From Gammaproteobacteria bacterium (GTDB taxonomy: Bacteria > Pseudomonadota > Gammaproteobacteria > UBA4575): a stretch of 64,000 nucleotides of DNA. Numbering within the stretch: the first letter of the stretch is position 1; every line of letters starts with the position of its first letter. The notes beneath the pieces are model-generated. The model saw only the letters and a list, made by a program, of their open reading frames with translations, was not told the origin of the DNA and ran no database searches. The stretch lies in NCBI GenBank assembly GCA_014075255.1, contig CP046178.1, positions 955,616 through 1,019,615 of the forward strand, given 5' to 3'. Made by a program: the position numbers and the translations under genes. Shown here one piece after another: positions 38,226 through 46,505 of the stretch.

Positions 38226-38801
38226 TTAGCTCAATAGTGGCTTAAGATGTTTATCAATTGCTTCACGTGCGCGAAATATCCTTGATCTAACGGTACCAAT
38301 TGGACATTCCATCACTAATGCAATTTCATCATAAGTCATTCCTTCTAACTCACGCAGTGTGATTGCGGTCTTCAAGTCTTCAGGCAATTCCTTTATCGCT
38401 CGATAGACTGTCTCTTCTATTTCGCGGGTCAGCATATTGCCCTCAGGCGTATCGTACTCTTTCAACGCAGTTGCTGACTCAATATGCTCGGCATCTTCTA
38501 TATCCACGGCATAGGTAGGTGTCTTACGACTCTGCGAAACCAGATAATTCTTTGCTGAATTAATCGCAATCCTATACAGCCAGGTATAAAAAGCACTATC
38601 GCCGCGAAAGTTTTTTAAACCACGATAGGCTTTAATAAAAGCTTCCTGTGCTACATCTTGAGCATCGTCTTTATCCTTAACGAAGCGGGTCGCCAAGTTA
38701 ACCACCTTCAGATGGTACTTGGTCACCAGCGCATCGAACGCTACTTTATCCCCTTTCTGAGCCCTCTTTACGAGCTCCTTATCGTTATTATTCTCGCCCA
38801 T
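38226..38801 (-). CDS. rpoE: RNA polymerase sigma-E factor (AlgU/RpoE)
   Basis: 191 residues from the ATG at 38801, which has AGGAG about ten bases upstream. Region 2 (D-A-Q-D-V-A-Q-E-A-F-I-K-A-Y-R-G-L) and region 4 (L-R-E-L-E-G-M-T-Y-D-E-I-A, G-T-V-R-S-R-I-F-R-A-R) of ECF sigma factors are well conserved. It controls the envelope stress regulon. The first gene of rpoE-mucA-mucB, it is divergent from nadB. A sigma-E-like promoter upstream indicates autoregulation. Confidence 0.95.
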   Translation of the reverse strand: MGENNNDKELVKRAQKGDKVAFDALVTKYHLKVVNLATRFVKDKDDAQDVAQEAFIKAYRGLKNFRGDSAFYTWLYRIAINSAKNYLVSQSRKTPTYAVDIEDAEHIESATALKEYDTPEGNMLTREIEETVYRAIKELPEDLKTAITLRELEGMTYDEIALVMECPIGTVRSRIFRAREAIDKHLKPLLS

Positions 38802-38849
38802 TAGGGCCAAACTCCTGTACGTGCAATCTTATATATAGGATTGCTACTG

Positions 38850-38876
38850 TATGACAATGTTATTGGTGAAGAGTTC
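38850..38876 (-). promoter_or_regulatory. candidate autoregulated sigma-E promoter
   Basis: Minus-strand GAACTC (38876-38871), 16-base spacer, TCATA (38854-38850), about 50 bp upstream of the rpoE start. The -35 is one base off GAACTT and the -10 keeps the T-C-x-x-A frame. Confidence 0.45.
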
Positions 38877-39016
38877 TACATCCCTTGCTCAGGAAGGGAT
38901 TCTACCGCTAAGTGGTGTAGTTTTGTTAACCAGATCACCCTTCTATGCCACAATGGCCTCTATTAGACCAAAAGTAGTCCAGAAACAGGAAAATAATACG
39001 GATTTAGTCGTTGTAT

Positions 39017-40660
39017 ATGCATGATTTTGACATATTAATTATCGGTAGTGGTGCAGCTGGGCTGAGCCTCGCTTTGCGCTTGCAAAACGACTTCCGTATA
39101 GCTGTGATCTCAAAAGGTCCACTGGATGATGGCAGCACTGCCTGGGCACAAGGTGGCATCTCTGCGGTGATGGATAGTGAGGATTCGATTGAACAGCATG
39201 TGGAAGATACCTTGGATGCTGGAGCTGGGCTTTGCGATGAAGCGGCCGTATTGCACACCGTCTCTCACGGCAAGGAAATGATCACCTGGTTACAAGAATT
39301 AGGGGTCGAATTTACCTATGAAACTGGTCGAGATGGAAAGAAGTATTTACACCTCACTCGCGAAGGCGGTCATACCCATCGACGAGTCGTACACTCAGCA
39401 GATGCCACAGGCTGGGCAATTGAAAACGCACTGATTAAAAATACCCAGGATAAAAGTAACATTGAATTGTTTGATCATCATATTGCAATTGATTTAATTA
39501 CCACACACAAACATTTACAAAGAAGAGCTAGCGACAAAGCCAATCAATGTGTTGGTGCCTATGTACTAAATACGCATGACAATCAAGTTAAAACTTTTAA
39601 AGCAAAGCATGTCATTTTAGCTACTGGCGGCGCTAGCAAAGTGTACTTATATACCAGTAATCCTGATGGGGCTTCGGGTGATGGTATCGCGATGGCGTGG
39701 CGCGCAGGTTGCCGTGTTGCCAATATGGAATTCATGCAATTTCACCCAACCTGTTTATACCACCCTACCGCAAAATCTTATTTGATTACGGAAGCAGTAC
39801 GCGGTGAAGGCGGAAAATTATTACTGCCTAATGGCGCGGAATTCGCACATGAATTTGATTCCCGTGGTGTACTAGCACCTCGCGACATCGTGGCACGTGC
39901 AATCGACTATAAAATGAAACAAATGGGTGTAGATTGTGTATATCTAGATATAAGCCATAAACCGAAAAAGTTTATTCAAGAACACTTCCCCAATGTGTAT
40001 GCCCGTTGTTTAAAACTAGGCTACGACATGTCGAAAGAGCCTGTGCCAGTTGTTCCCGCTGCACATTACACTTGTGGTGGCGTGATGACAGATCTGAAAG
40101 GCCAAACTGATGTAGAAAACTTATATGCAATCGGCGAAACCACACACACAGGATTACATGGCGCAAATCGCATGGCGAGTAATTCGCTTCTCGAGTGCTT
40201 AGTATTTGCATCCTCAACAAGTGAATTGATTAATACAAAAGGCATTGACAATATCCCCTCCGTAAAAATTCCACCATGGGATGCCAGCCGAGTAACGGAG
40301 CCAGATGAAGAAATTGTTGTCGCTCACAACTGGGATGAACTAAGAAGGTTTATGTGGGACTACGTTGGTATTGTACGCACCAACAAACGTCTGCAACGCG
40401 CAAAACATCGCGCAGATTTACTCAGCTCAGAAATTGATGAGTACTATAGTAATTTCCGAGTCGGCAGTGATTTGATTGAATTAAGAAACTTAACCTTAGT
40501 TGCAGATTTAATTATACGTAGCGCATTAAGTAGAAGAGAAAGCCGCGGTTTGCATTATACGTTAGATTACCCTGACGCAGACCCTAACTTAGAAAATACA
40601 GACACTATTCTCGATCCAAAAACTGAGACAATAATTGCTAAATCACTTTACGCGAGCTAG
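39017..40660 (+). CDS. nadB: L-aspartate oxidase
   Basis: About 547 residues. The FAD motif is I-I-G-S-G-A-A-G-L-S near residue 8. Other family landmarks are S-T-A-W-A-Q-G-G-I, the R-E-G-G-H-T-H-R-R-V-V-H active-site segment, and A-A-H-Y-T-C-G-G-V. It oxidises aspartate to iminoaspartate in NAD synthesis. It is divergent from rpoE, the common gammaproteobacterial arrangement. A TTG two codons upstream (39011) is an alternative start. Confidence 0.97.
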   Translation: MHDFDILIIGSGAAGLSLALRLQNDFRIAVISKGPLDDGSTAWAQGGISAVMDSEDSIEQHVEDTLDAGAGLCDEAAVLHTVSHGKEMITWLQELGVEFTYETGRDGKKYLHLTREGGHTHRRVVHSADATGWAIENALIKNTQDKSNIELFDHHIAIDLITTHKHLQRRASDKANQCVGAYVLNTHDNQVKTFKAKHVILATGGASKVYLYTSNPDGASGDGIAMAWRAGCRVANMEFMQFHPTCLYHPTAKSYLITEAVRGEGGKLLLPNGAEFAHEFDSRGVLAPRDIVARAIDYKMKQMGVDCVYLDISHKPKKFIQEHFPNVYARCLKLGYDMSKEPVPVVPAAHYTCGGVMTDLKGQTDVENLYAIGETTHTGLHGANRMASNSLLECLVFASSTSELINTKGIDNIPSVKIPPWDASRVTEPDEEIVVAHNWDELRRFMWDYVGIVRTNKRLQRAKHRADLLSSEIDEYYSNFRVGSDLIELRNLTLVADLIIRSALSRRESRGLHYTLDYPDADPNLENTDTILDPKTETIIAKSLYAS

Positions 40661-40676
40661 TAGCTCAAACCAGTTA

Positions 40677-41225
40677 TCAAACTTGCGAAAATAAATTTTG
40701 TCGATAGTATTTAAGCTCATCAATGGAATCGCGAATATCATCTAGAGCTAGATGTTTAGACTCTTTACTAAACCCTCTAGCAATTTTAGGATACCACCGA
40801 TTTGCTAGCTCCTTCAGGCTACTAACATCTAGGTTTCGATAATGAAAATATTCCTCAAGGCTCGGCATTAATCGCGCCAGAAAACGACGATCCTGACAGA
40901 TACTATTTCCACACATAGGCGATGTGTTGCTTGAAATGTATTGCTGCAAAAACTCAATAGTTGCTTTCTCAGCCTGCTCTTCATTGAATTCACTTTTTCT
41001 TACACGCTCAATTAAACCTGATTGACCATGTTGATTGGTATTCCATTCATCCATTCCAGCTATTAAAGTAGCAGGTTGATGTACCGCAATAACTGGACCT
41101 ACTGCCAATTCTTCTAAATGCTTATTAGTAACGATGGTGGCTATTTCAATGATACGATCCGACATTGGATCCAAGCCTGTCATTTCTAAATCGATCCAAA
41201 TTAAATTTTCAGCGTTCACAGACAT
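40677..41225 (-). CDS. orn: oligoribonuclease
   Basis: 182 residues from the ATG at 41225, which has AAGGA seven bases upstream and gives the same length as E. coli Orn. An upstream in-frame ATG adds ten residues without a good site. The DEDDh exonuclease motifs are [10 protein letters not shown] at the start, N-S-I-C-Q-D-R-R-F and H-L-A-L-D-D-I at the end. It degrades 2-5 nt RNAs and pGpG in the cytoplasm. It is convergent with nadB. Confidence 0.96.
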   Translation of the reverse strand: MSVNAENLIWIDLEMTGLDPMSDRIIEIATIVTNKHLEELAVGPVIAVHQPATLIAGMDEWNTNQHGQSGLIERVRKSEFNEEQAEKATIEFLQQYISSNTSPMCGNSICQDRRFLARLMPSLEEYFHYRNLDVSSLKELANRWYPKIARGFSKESKHLALDDIRDSIDELKYYRQNLFSQV

Positions 41226-41297
41226 TAGTATTTCCTTACCAGTTTTGTATATCATACCTATATGACTAAAAATATATTATATCCATCTCGCGGTCCA

Positions 41298-41603
41298 ATG
41301 CATTGCCAAACTTTCAAGTTCTTAGTCATCTCCCTATTCTGTTTAGCGAATGCTATATTTTTAGTTCCTGTTGATGCTCAAGATGGCTCAGCACTACATT
41401 CAGAGAATTGCATAGCCTGCCATTCAGCCATGACAGGAGGCGATGGCTCGGTTTTATATACGCGTGATGATCGAAACGTAATCTCTTTGGGCGCACTCAA
41501 CAAACAGGTTGACAGATGCCAATCGAGTCTTGGCTTAAATTGGTCTAATAACAAGATCAACAGTGTCCAGCAGTATTTAAATGAATTATTTTATCAGTTT
41601 TAA
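41298..41603 (+). CDS. small periplasmic c-type cytochrome
   Basis: About 101 residues from the ATG at 41298; an earlier ATG at 41262 adds 12 polar residues ahead of the signal peptide. After the signal (…L-V-P-V-D-A-Q) comes a single heme site C-I-A-C-H. The expected distal Met ligand is not obvious: the C-terminal half has a C and W-S-N-N-K instead. The closest resemblance is a diheme/monoheme cytochrome found near orn and rsgA in some gammaproteobacteria. Electron partner unknown. Confidence 0.75.
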   Translation: MHCQTFKFLVISLFCLANAIFLVPVDAQDGSALHSENCIACHSAMTGGDGSVLYTRDDRNVISLGALNKQVDRCQSSLGLNWSNNKINSVQQYLNELFYQF

Positions 41604-41623
41604 TTGCTGGCAACTCCTAAGCT

Positions 41624-42520
41624 ATTATTAATAAATACTCCGCAAAGATCGTAAGTCGTCATGGTGCACATCTTGTTGTTAAAGATGATCAAGGCATCAG
41701 ACATACTTGCATATCTTCTAAAAAATTCAGCCATATTGTTTGCGGTGATCGTGTCGAGTGCTCCAAAATTGATCAAGATAGAGACCAAATTCTTAATATC
41801 CTGCCACGTAAAAATGAACTTGTACGACAAACCGAATATGCAAAGAAATCAGTCGCCGCAAACATAGATACTATTATTATAGTTTGTGCAGTTGAACCCG
41901 AGCCTTCATTGGAATTAATCGATCACTACATTGTTGCAGCAGAGCAATTGCCCTCCGACGTAGTTATTACTTTAAATAAAATTGACTTAGAAAATCATTT
42001 ATCAATTATAGAGTCATTGCAGTCCAAATATACTAATCTACCGTACCCAATCGTCACAACAAGCAAGCTTTCTTCTATTCATAATTTAGATGCCTTAATA
42101 AATCTACTAAAAAATAAAACGTGCATTTTTGTTGGTCAATCAGGCGTCGGTAAATCAACATTAATTAATGCGCTAGTCCCAAATATTAATATTGACACAC
42201 AAGAAATATCAGACTTAAGTCGGCAAGGCCGGCATACGACAAGCTCAACCACATTATACGACCTCCCCTTAGGAGGAGAATTAATTGATTCTCCAGGTGT
42301 AAGAGAGTTTGTCATGCCTAAACTTGATGCAAAAAGCATTAGCAAAGGATTTGTCGAAATTGAAAAATTTAGAAATGAATGCAAATTTCATAATTGCATA
42401 CACATACAAGAACCTAAATGCGCAGTACTCGAAGCAGTTAAAGAAAATAGAATTAATAAGCAGCGTTATGAATCGTATTTAAAAATGATGGATAATATAA
42501 AAGAAGAAAATTATCAATAA
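41624..42520 (+). CDS. rsgA: ribosome small-subunit-dependent GTPase A; start codon unclear
   Basis: Circularly permuted GTPase. The N-terminal OB fold ([15 protein letters not shown]), then A-A-N-I-D, N-K-I-D (G4), G-Q-S-G-V-G-K-S-T (G1), D-S-P-G-V-R-E-F (G3) and a C-terminal zinc knuckle C-K-F-H-N-C-I-H. It matures the 30S subunit. The frame is open from the TAA at 41618, but the first ATG, GTG or TTG is at 41909, deep inside. The first codons after the stop are GCT ATT ATT, so either an AUU start at 41624 or 41627 is used or there is a sequence error. Confidence 0.88.
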   Translation: MINKYSAKIVSRHGAHLVVKDDQGIRHTCISSKKFSHIVCGDRVECSKIDQDRDQILNILPRKNELVRQTEYAKKSVAANIDTIIIVCAVEPEPSLELIDHYIVAAEQLPSDVVITLNKIDLENHLSIIESLQSKYTNLPYPIVTTSKLSSIHNLDALINLLKNKTCIFVGQSGVGKSTLINALVPNINIDTQEISDLSRQGRHTTSSTTLYDLPLGGELIDSPGVREFVMPKLDAKSISKGFVEIEKFRNECKFHNCIHIQEPKCAVLEAVKENRINKQRYESYLKMMDNIKEENYQ

Positions 42521-43137
42521 TGTTTGCGGCTGTTAAACGCTTGTGCAATCGTATTCTGATCTACAAACTCTAACTCCCCTCCTACCGGTACACCTTGTGC
42601 AAGGCGAGTTGTTTTAATATCTTGCTTACGCGCCATCTCACTCAGCACATGCGCTGTTACCTCACCTTCAACCGTTGAATTGGTTGCCAGAATCATCTCT
42701 TCAATATTCTGCTCAGTGAGACGCTTTTCAAGCACTTCTAAACCAAGTTCTTTAGGGCCTATCCCGTCCAGTGGCGAAAGGCGACCCATCAAAACAAAAT
42801 ACATACCTTTATAATCAGTGCTCTTTTCAATAGTGAATACATCTGCTGGACTCTCAACCACACAAATCTGCTTAATTAAGCGAGAATTATCATTACAAAT
42901 TACACATAAATCATGCTCTGTAAAAGTACGGCAGTTAGCACAATGTCCTATTTCTTTTACAGCCTTGTTAAGGTTATCAGCTAAATTTTTTGCGCCATCA
43001 CGATTACGTTGCAATAAATGAAATGCCATTCTTTGCGCAGATTTAGGACCTACACCAGGCAGACACTTTAAAGACTCGATCAGGGCGTCCAAAAGCGTTG
43101 GGGGCTGCGAACCATTACCTGAAAAACCAAATGACAT
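42514..43137 (-). CDS. recR: recombination mediator protein RecR
   Basis: 207 residues. The helix-hairpin-helix ([12 protein letters not shown]) is near residue 28, the zinc finger is C-A-N-C-x8-C-x-I-C, and the Toprim motif is I-C-V-V-E-S-P-A-D. The C-terminal [12 protein letters not shown] is present. It acts in RecFOR gap repair. It is last in ffs-dnaX-ybaB-recR; its stop overlaps the rsgA end convergently by seven bases. Confidence 0.97.
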   Translation of the reverse strand: MSFGFSGNGSQPPTLLDALIESLKCLPGVGPKSAQRMAFHLLQRNRDGAKNLADNLNKAVKEIGHCANCRTFTEHDLCVICNDNSRLIKQICVVESPADVFTIEKSTDYKGMYFVLMGRLSPLDGIGPKELGLEVLEKRLTEQNIEEMILATNSTVEGEVTAHVLSEMARKQDIKTTRLAQGVPVGGELEFVDQNTIAQAFNSRKHY

Positions 43138-43158
43138 GTTATTTACTTAGCGAAAATT

Positions 43159-43482
43159 CTAGAACGGGAGCTTCATACCTGGTGGTAAGTTTAATCCACT
43201 CGTTAACCCTGACATTTGATCTTTAGTCAGTTCTTCAACTTTATTGGAAGCATCGTTCATTGCTGCAGCAATTAAGTCTTCCAACATTTCTTTATCGTCT
43301 TTCAATAAACTATCGTCAACCTGAACTCTACGGACCGCATGCTTGCCTGTCATAGTAACTTTAACCAAACCGCCACCCGCTTGCCCTTCTACTTCTAAAT
43401 TCTTTAGTTCATCCTGCGCCTTTTGCATGTCTTCTTGCATTTTCTGCGCTTGCTTCATTAAGTTGCCAATTCCACCTTTCAT
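43159..43482 (-). CDS. ybaB: YbaB/EbfC nucleoid-associated protein
   Basis: 107 residues. The N-terminal coiled region ([16 protein letters not shown]) and [12 protein letters not shown] matches YbaB. The C-terminus [12 protein letters not shown] is nearly invariant. It is a small dimeric DNA-binding protein. It sits between dnaX and recR in the conserved order. Confidence 0.97.
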   Translation of the reverse strand: MKGGIGNLMKQAQKMQEDMQKAQDELKNLEVEGQAGGGLVKVTMTGKHAVRRVQVDDSLLKDDKEMLEDLIAAAMNDASNKVEELTKDQMSGLTSGLNLPPGMKLPF

Positions 43483-43574
43483 AATTTCACCTATTTATCT
43501 CATCCATTTATTCATAGAAATAATTGTTAATGGGTTTCACATATACTCAGATATTGCGTCTATATCGATTAGAT

Positions 43575-45194
43575 TTATAATGGCTTCACTGACCCTTCAA
43601 TAATTTCTGCGCCGAATTGTGATTTTAACGCCTTTACTGCTTCATCTGACTCAGCAGTTTTCTCTGCTTGTGATTGTATTTTTTCTCTTGCTCGATCTTT
43701 CTTTTTAGCTGGAGTCTCAAGCTGATTCGAAGAAATTTCGATAATTAATTTGAGTTCATTGCCAAAATATTCTTGCAAAGCTTTTTCTAATCTTTGCTGA
43801 GCACCTTTGGTAGCAATTCCTTCGTGTTTATATGCTAGATGCAGGGTGATCGTTTCATCCGTTATAGACTCTATACTGCAATTAGATGCAAGCGAATAAG
43901 AAACTGCTTGTAAACCAAGTTTTTCGACTAACTTTGGCCATTCTTCATTATTTTCACTTAGATCTTTCAGCGATGCATTTTTGTTGGGTTTTCCCGCTTT
44001 GTTAGATTCAGAACTTTCTTTAATTTTTTTTTCTGTTTTCTGCGTCGTATCTGTTTTTTTTAACGTGTTGCCAGGAGAGGGAGCCACATCTATTTTTATT
44101 TTCGTGCTCTCCGTTGGCCTAAACGTCAGCATTCGCAATAATGTCATCTCTAATGCACTTTGCGGTGTAGTAGACAAATACAAATCTCGCTTACCAATTA
44201 ATGCAATTTGATAATACAACTGAACATCTTCAGGACTAAAACTACCCGTCAACTCTTTTACAAGTGCCGCATCAAACTCTAACGTTTCTAGCATACTCGG
44301 CACTGCTTGTGACAACGCCACTTGATGCAAAACTTCTATTATATCTACAAATAAACCATTAAAATCTGCCGAAAGTTGCGCTAACTCTTGTGTTGCTTGC
44401 ATGATAGCGGCTGAATCTGAATTTGCTAATGCTTGCATCAATTTATGCAAAAACTCTCTAGGCACTGTGCCTAACATTTCATGTATGGCTATATCCGTAA
44501 CATTGCCATCACTATAAGCGATTGCTTGATCTAACAAACTGAGAGAATCACGCATACTGCCATCAGCAGAACGTGCTAATGCATGCAAAGCATTTTTTTC
44601 GAAAGAAATTTCTTCTGCTTGCAAGAGTTTTTTTAACTGCGTAGTAATGGCATCATTTGATAGACGTTTAAGATTAAATTGCAAACAACGGGACAAAACA
44701 GTGATAGGTAATTTTTGCGAATCTGTAGTTGCCAACAAAAACTTAACATGAGGCGGCGGCTCTTCTAAAGTTTTTAACAATGCATTAAAACTGTGCCCAG
44801 ATAACATATGCACTTCATCAATTAAGTAGACTTTAAAATTACCTCGTGTGGGACTATATTGAACATTGTCCAGAAGCTCTCTTGTATCTTCAACTTTAGT
44901 ACGTGATGCGGCATCCACTTCAATCAAGTCAATAAATCTTCCTGCGTCGATCTCCTCACATGAACCACAGGTTCCACACGGTGAAGAAGTCATGCCTTGC
45001 TCACAATTTAAACACTTTGCAAATATACGCGCCAAAGTGGTTTTACCGACCCCTCTAGTACCAGTAAATAGATATGCGTGATGAATTCTTTCTTGGTCTA
45101 GCGCATTTGCTAATGCTTTTACCACATGACCTTGCCCAACCACTTCAGTAAAATTTTTAGGCCGCCACTTACGCGCTAATGCTTGATAACTCAT
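43575..45194 (-). CDS. dnaX: DNA polymerase III subunits tau (and probably gamma)
   Basis: 539 residues. Walker A G-T-R-G-V-G-K-T-T, the zinc-binding C-x8-C-x2-C-x2-C, D-E-V-H-M-L and S-R-C sensor are present in the AAA+ clamp-loader part (1-370). A lysine-rich linker follows and then a C-terminal tau-specific part shorter than in E. coli (643 residues). Codons 388-391 contain nine consecutive A residues; a one-base slip leads directly to TAA and would yield a protein of about 391 residues, the expected size of gamma. Confidence 0.96.
   Translation of the reverse strand: MSYQALARKWRPKNFTEVVGQGHVVKALANALDQERIHHAYLFTGTRGVGKTTLARIFAKCLNCEQGMTSSPCGTCGSCEEIDAGRFIDLIEVDAASRTKVEDTRELLDNVQYSPTRGNFKVYLIDEVHMLSGHSFNALLKTLEEPPPHVKFLLATTDSQKLPITVLSRCLQFNLKRLSNDAITTQLKKLLQAEEISFEKNALHALARSADGSMRDSLSLLDQAIAYSDGNVTDIAIHEMLGTVPREFLHKLMQALANSDSAAIMQATQELAQLSADFNGLFVDIIEVLHQVALSQAVPSMLETLEFDAALVKELTGSFSPEDVQLYYQIALIGKRDLYLSTTPQSALEMTLLRMLTFRPTESTKIKIDVAPSPGNTLKKTDTTQKTEKKIKESSESNKAGKPNKNASLKDLSENNEEWPKLVEKLGLQAVSYSLASNCSIESITDETITLHLAYKHEGIATKGAQQRLEKALQEYFGNELKLIIEISSNQLETPAKKKDRAREKIQSQAEKTAESDEAVKALKSQFGAEIIEGSVKPL
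44024..44061 (-). promoter_or_regulatory. slippery A9 and A8 tracts in dnaX (gamma formation)
   Basis: On the coding strand, A8 (44061-44054) and A9 (44032-44024) tracts lie at the end of clamp-loader domain III. Shifting into the -1 frame at either tract ends at the same TAA immediately after the A9 tract. Thermus dnaX uses an A-run in this way by transcript slippage; E. coli uses ribosomal frameshifting. Confidence 0.5.
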
Positions 45195-45263
45195 TTAATG
45201 ATGGTTTGAAATTCGTATTTAGATCGAAATTTAATGATGTGCAATTAACTTATTATATAGTGC

Positions 45264-45369
45264 GACCTGTGCCAGCAATCCCGTTGTACCCGAAGCAACT
45301 GTTACCGTTGCTCCCTTCCAGGCCTGGCGGAGTTCACAGCATTTCGTCACATGGGCACTGACACAGGCC
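45264..45369 (-). ncRNA. ffs: signal recognition particle 4.5S RNA
   Basis: The minus strand carries the SRP core: CCAGGCCTGGAAGGGAGCAA with the GGAAG tetraloop-side motif and the asymmetric AGCA loop. The ends GGCCTGTG and CACAGGTC pair to close a long rod of about 106 nt, the size of bacterial 4.5S RNA. It is 70 bp upstream of dnaX in the same orientation, an order also known from other bacteria. It forms the SRP with Ffh. Ends are placed by pairing, so they may be off by a few bases. Confidence 0.9.
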
Positions 45370-45485
45370 GCAGCAAGACTATAACTTACAGCTCGTCGTA
45401 TTAAAACATGGCAAATACTGATTAAAGTATAACCAGACCTTTAAATTTGGATATAAAATAATACCTTACTCGTAAAGGAGGATGT

Positions 45486-46076
45486 ATGTCTTTGTTATTT
45501 TTGCTCTCACCTAGGAGGGTATTTACCAAAGCAAAAACTCGAATAGGTAAGGCTAATTGGGAATTCTGGATAGGTAACTTTTTTGTAGTTTTTTCTACCG
45601 TTCTAGGTGTGTACTTGGCGGCTCACGCTGCACTTGAGACGGCAATACAATTTGAAGCCGTAAGAGCAGATCGTGACAGTTATTACGTACGTACTTCACT
45701 TCATAATGAGCTTGAGAATAACATCGACGTGTATGAGGAAATTATTAAAAATTATCGTAACGGCAAAAGTGGCTATAGTAAAAACAGTCAATGGCAAAAT
45801 CATCCAGAATATTTTGTGTGGGAATCTCTCAAATCTTCGCCCGCATTATTAACCACACCGCCTGAAATATTAGCTGGGGTAAGCAACTTTTATAAGTATT
45901 CAGGACTGGTTATAGAAAAATTAAGTAAAAGAGGTCCAACAAACGATACTGTATATATAGCCAATAAATTTGATGAAAAAATTATTGAATTCAAAGAAAA
46001 AACTTTGCTATTACTTGAAAATAATCTTGATTCACTAAGAGAAGAATTAATTACGCAAAAAATTGAGCTACAATAA
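45486..46076 (+). CDS. hypothetical protein with one membrane segment
   Basis: 196 residues. A basic N-terminus is followed by one hydrophobic helix at about residues 30-55 (F-W-I-G-N-F-F-V-V-F-S-T-V-L-G-V-Y-L-A). The remainder is soluble and mostly helical, ending in a coiled segment. A strong AAGGAGG site lies 4-5 bases before the ATG. The family is not recognised; the overall plan resembles the small proteobacterial proteins with a single N-terminal helix and a cytoplasmic or periplasmic alpha domain. Confidence 0.75.
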   Translation: MSLLFLLSPRRVFTKAKTRIGKANWEFWIGNFFVVFSTVLGVYLAAHAALETAIQFEAVRADRDSYYVRTSLHNELENNIDVYEEIIKNYRNGKSGYSKNSQWQNHPEYFVWESLKSSPALLTTPPEILAGVSNFYKYSGLVIEKLSKRGPTNDTVYIANKFDEKIIEFKEKTLLLLENNLDSLREELITQKIELQ

Positions 46077-46122
46077 ACGCCATTAAATTCAAAAGTTGAA
46101 CCTATAGATAAAAGAAAGAAAC

Positions 46123-46326
46123 ATGCCTTACGTAAATATAAAAGTAACGAAAGAAAATGTAACATCACAACAAAAGTCAGAGCTTATAAAAGGTGTAACA
46201 GCACTACTTGAAAATGTGTTAAATAAAAATCCTGCCACGACAATAGTAGTTATAGACGAAGTAGACACAGACAACTGGGGAATTGCTGGCGAACCAGTAA
46301 CACTAAGAAGAAAGCGCGGTGAATAA
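46123..46326 (+). CDS. 4-oxalocrotonate tautomerase family enzyme
   Basis: 67 residues, typical for 4-OT. The mature protein begins with the catalytic proline (M-P-Y-V-N-I-K-V-T). K-S-E-L-I-K-G-V-T and V-V-I-D-E-V-D-T-D-N-W-G-I-A-G are the family core, with R-R at the end. The substrate is not defined by the sequence. No catechol meta-pathway genes are nearby, so a different tautomerase role is likely. Confidence 0.9.
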   Translation: MPYVNIKVTKENVTSQQKSELIKGVTALLENVLNKNPATTIVVIDEVDTDNWGIAGEPVTLRRKRGE

Positions 46327-46414
46327 AGAACTTAGATACACCCCATAATGCTAAAGCACTTCATTTGTTGTCGTGCCTAAGGGCTAAGTTCAAAATCAAT
46401 ACGTGAAAGAAAAA

Positions 46415-46437
46415 GGGAGATGGAGTACGCACCTCCC
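46415..46437 (-). terminator. intrinsic terminator for the minus-strand porin
   Basis: Minus strand: GGGAG (46437-46433), loop, CTCCC (46419-46415), then TTTTTCTTTC. It lies about 70 bp after the porin stop, in the convergent gap. A further small hairpin (ACCAG-agc-CTGGT, about 46456-46468) sits between it and the gene. Confidence 0.6.
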
Positions 46438-46474
46438 TATATTACGTCAAGCCGGACCAGAGCCTGGTAGTTAG

Positions 46475-46505
46475 AGAAAGGCCTTTTCTATAAGGCCTTC
46501 TTTTT
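46475..46505 (+). terminator. intrinsic terminator for the tautomerase unit
   Basis: Plus strand: AGAAAGGCC (46475-46483) pairs with GGCCTTCT (46494-46501), one bulge, followed by a T5 run. It faces the porin terminator in the same gap. Confidence 0.7.
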
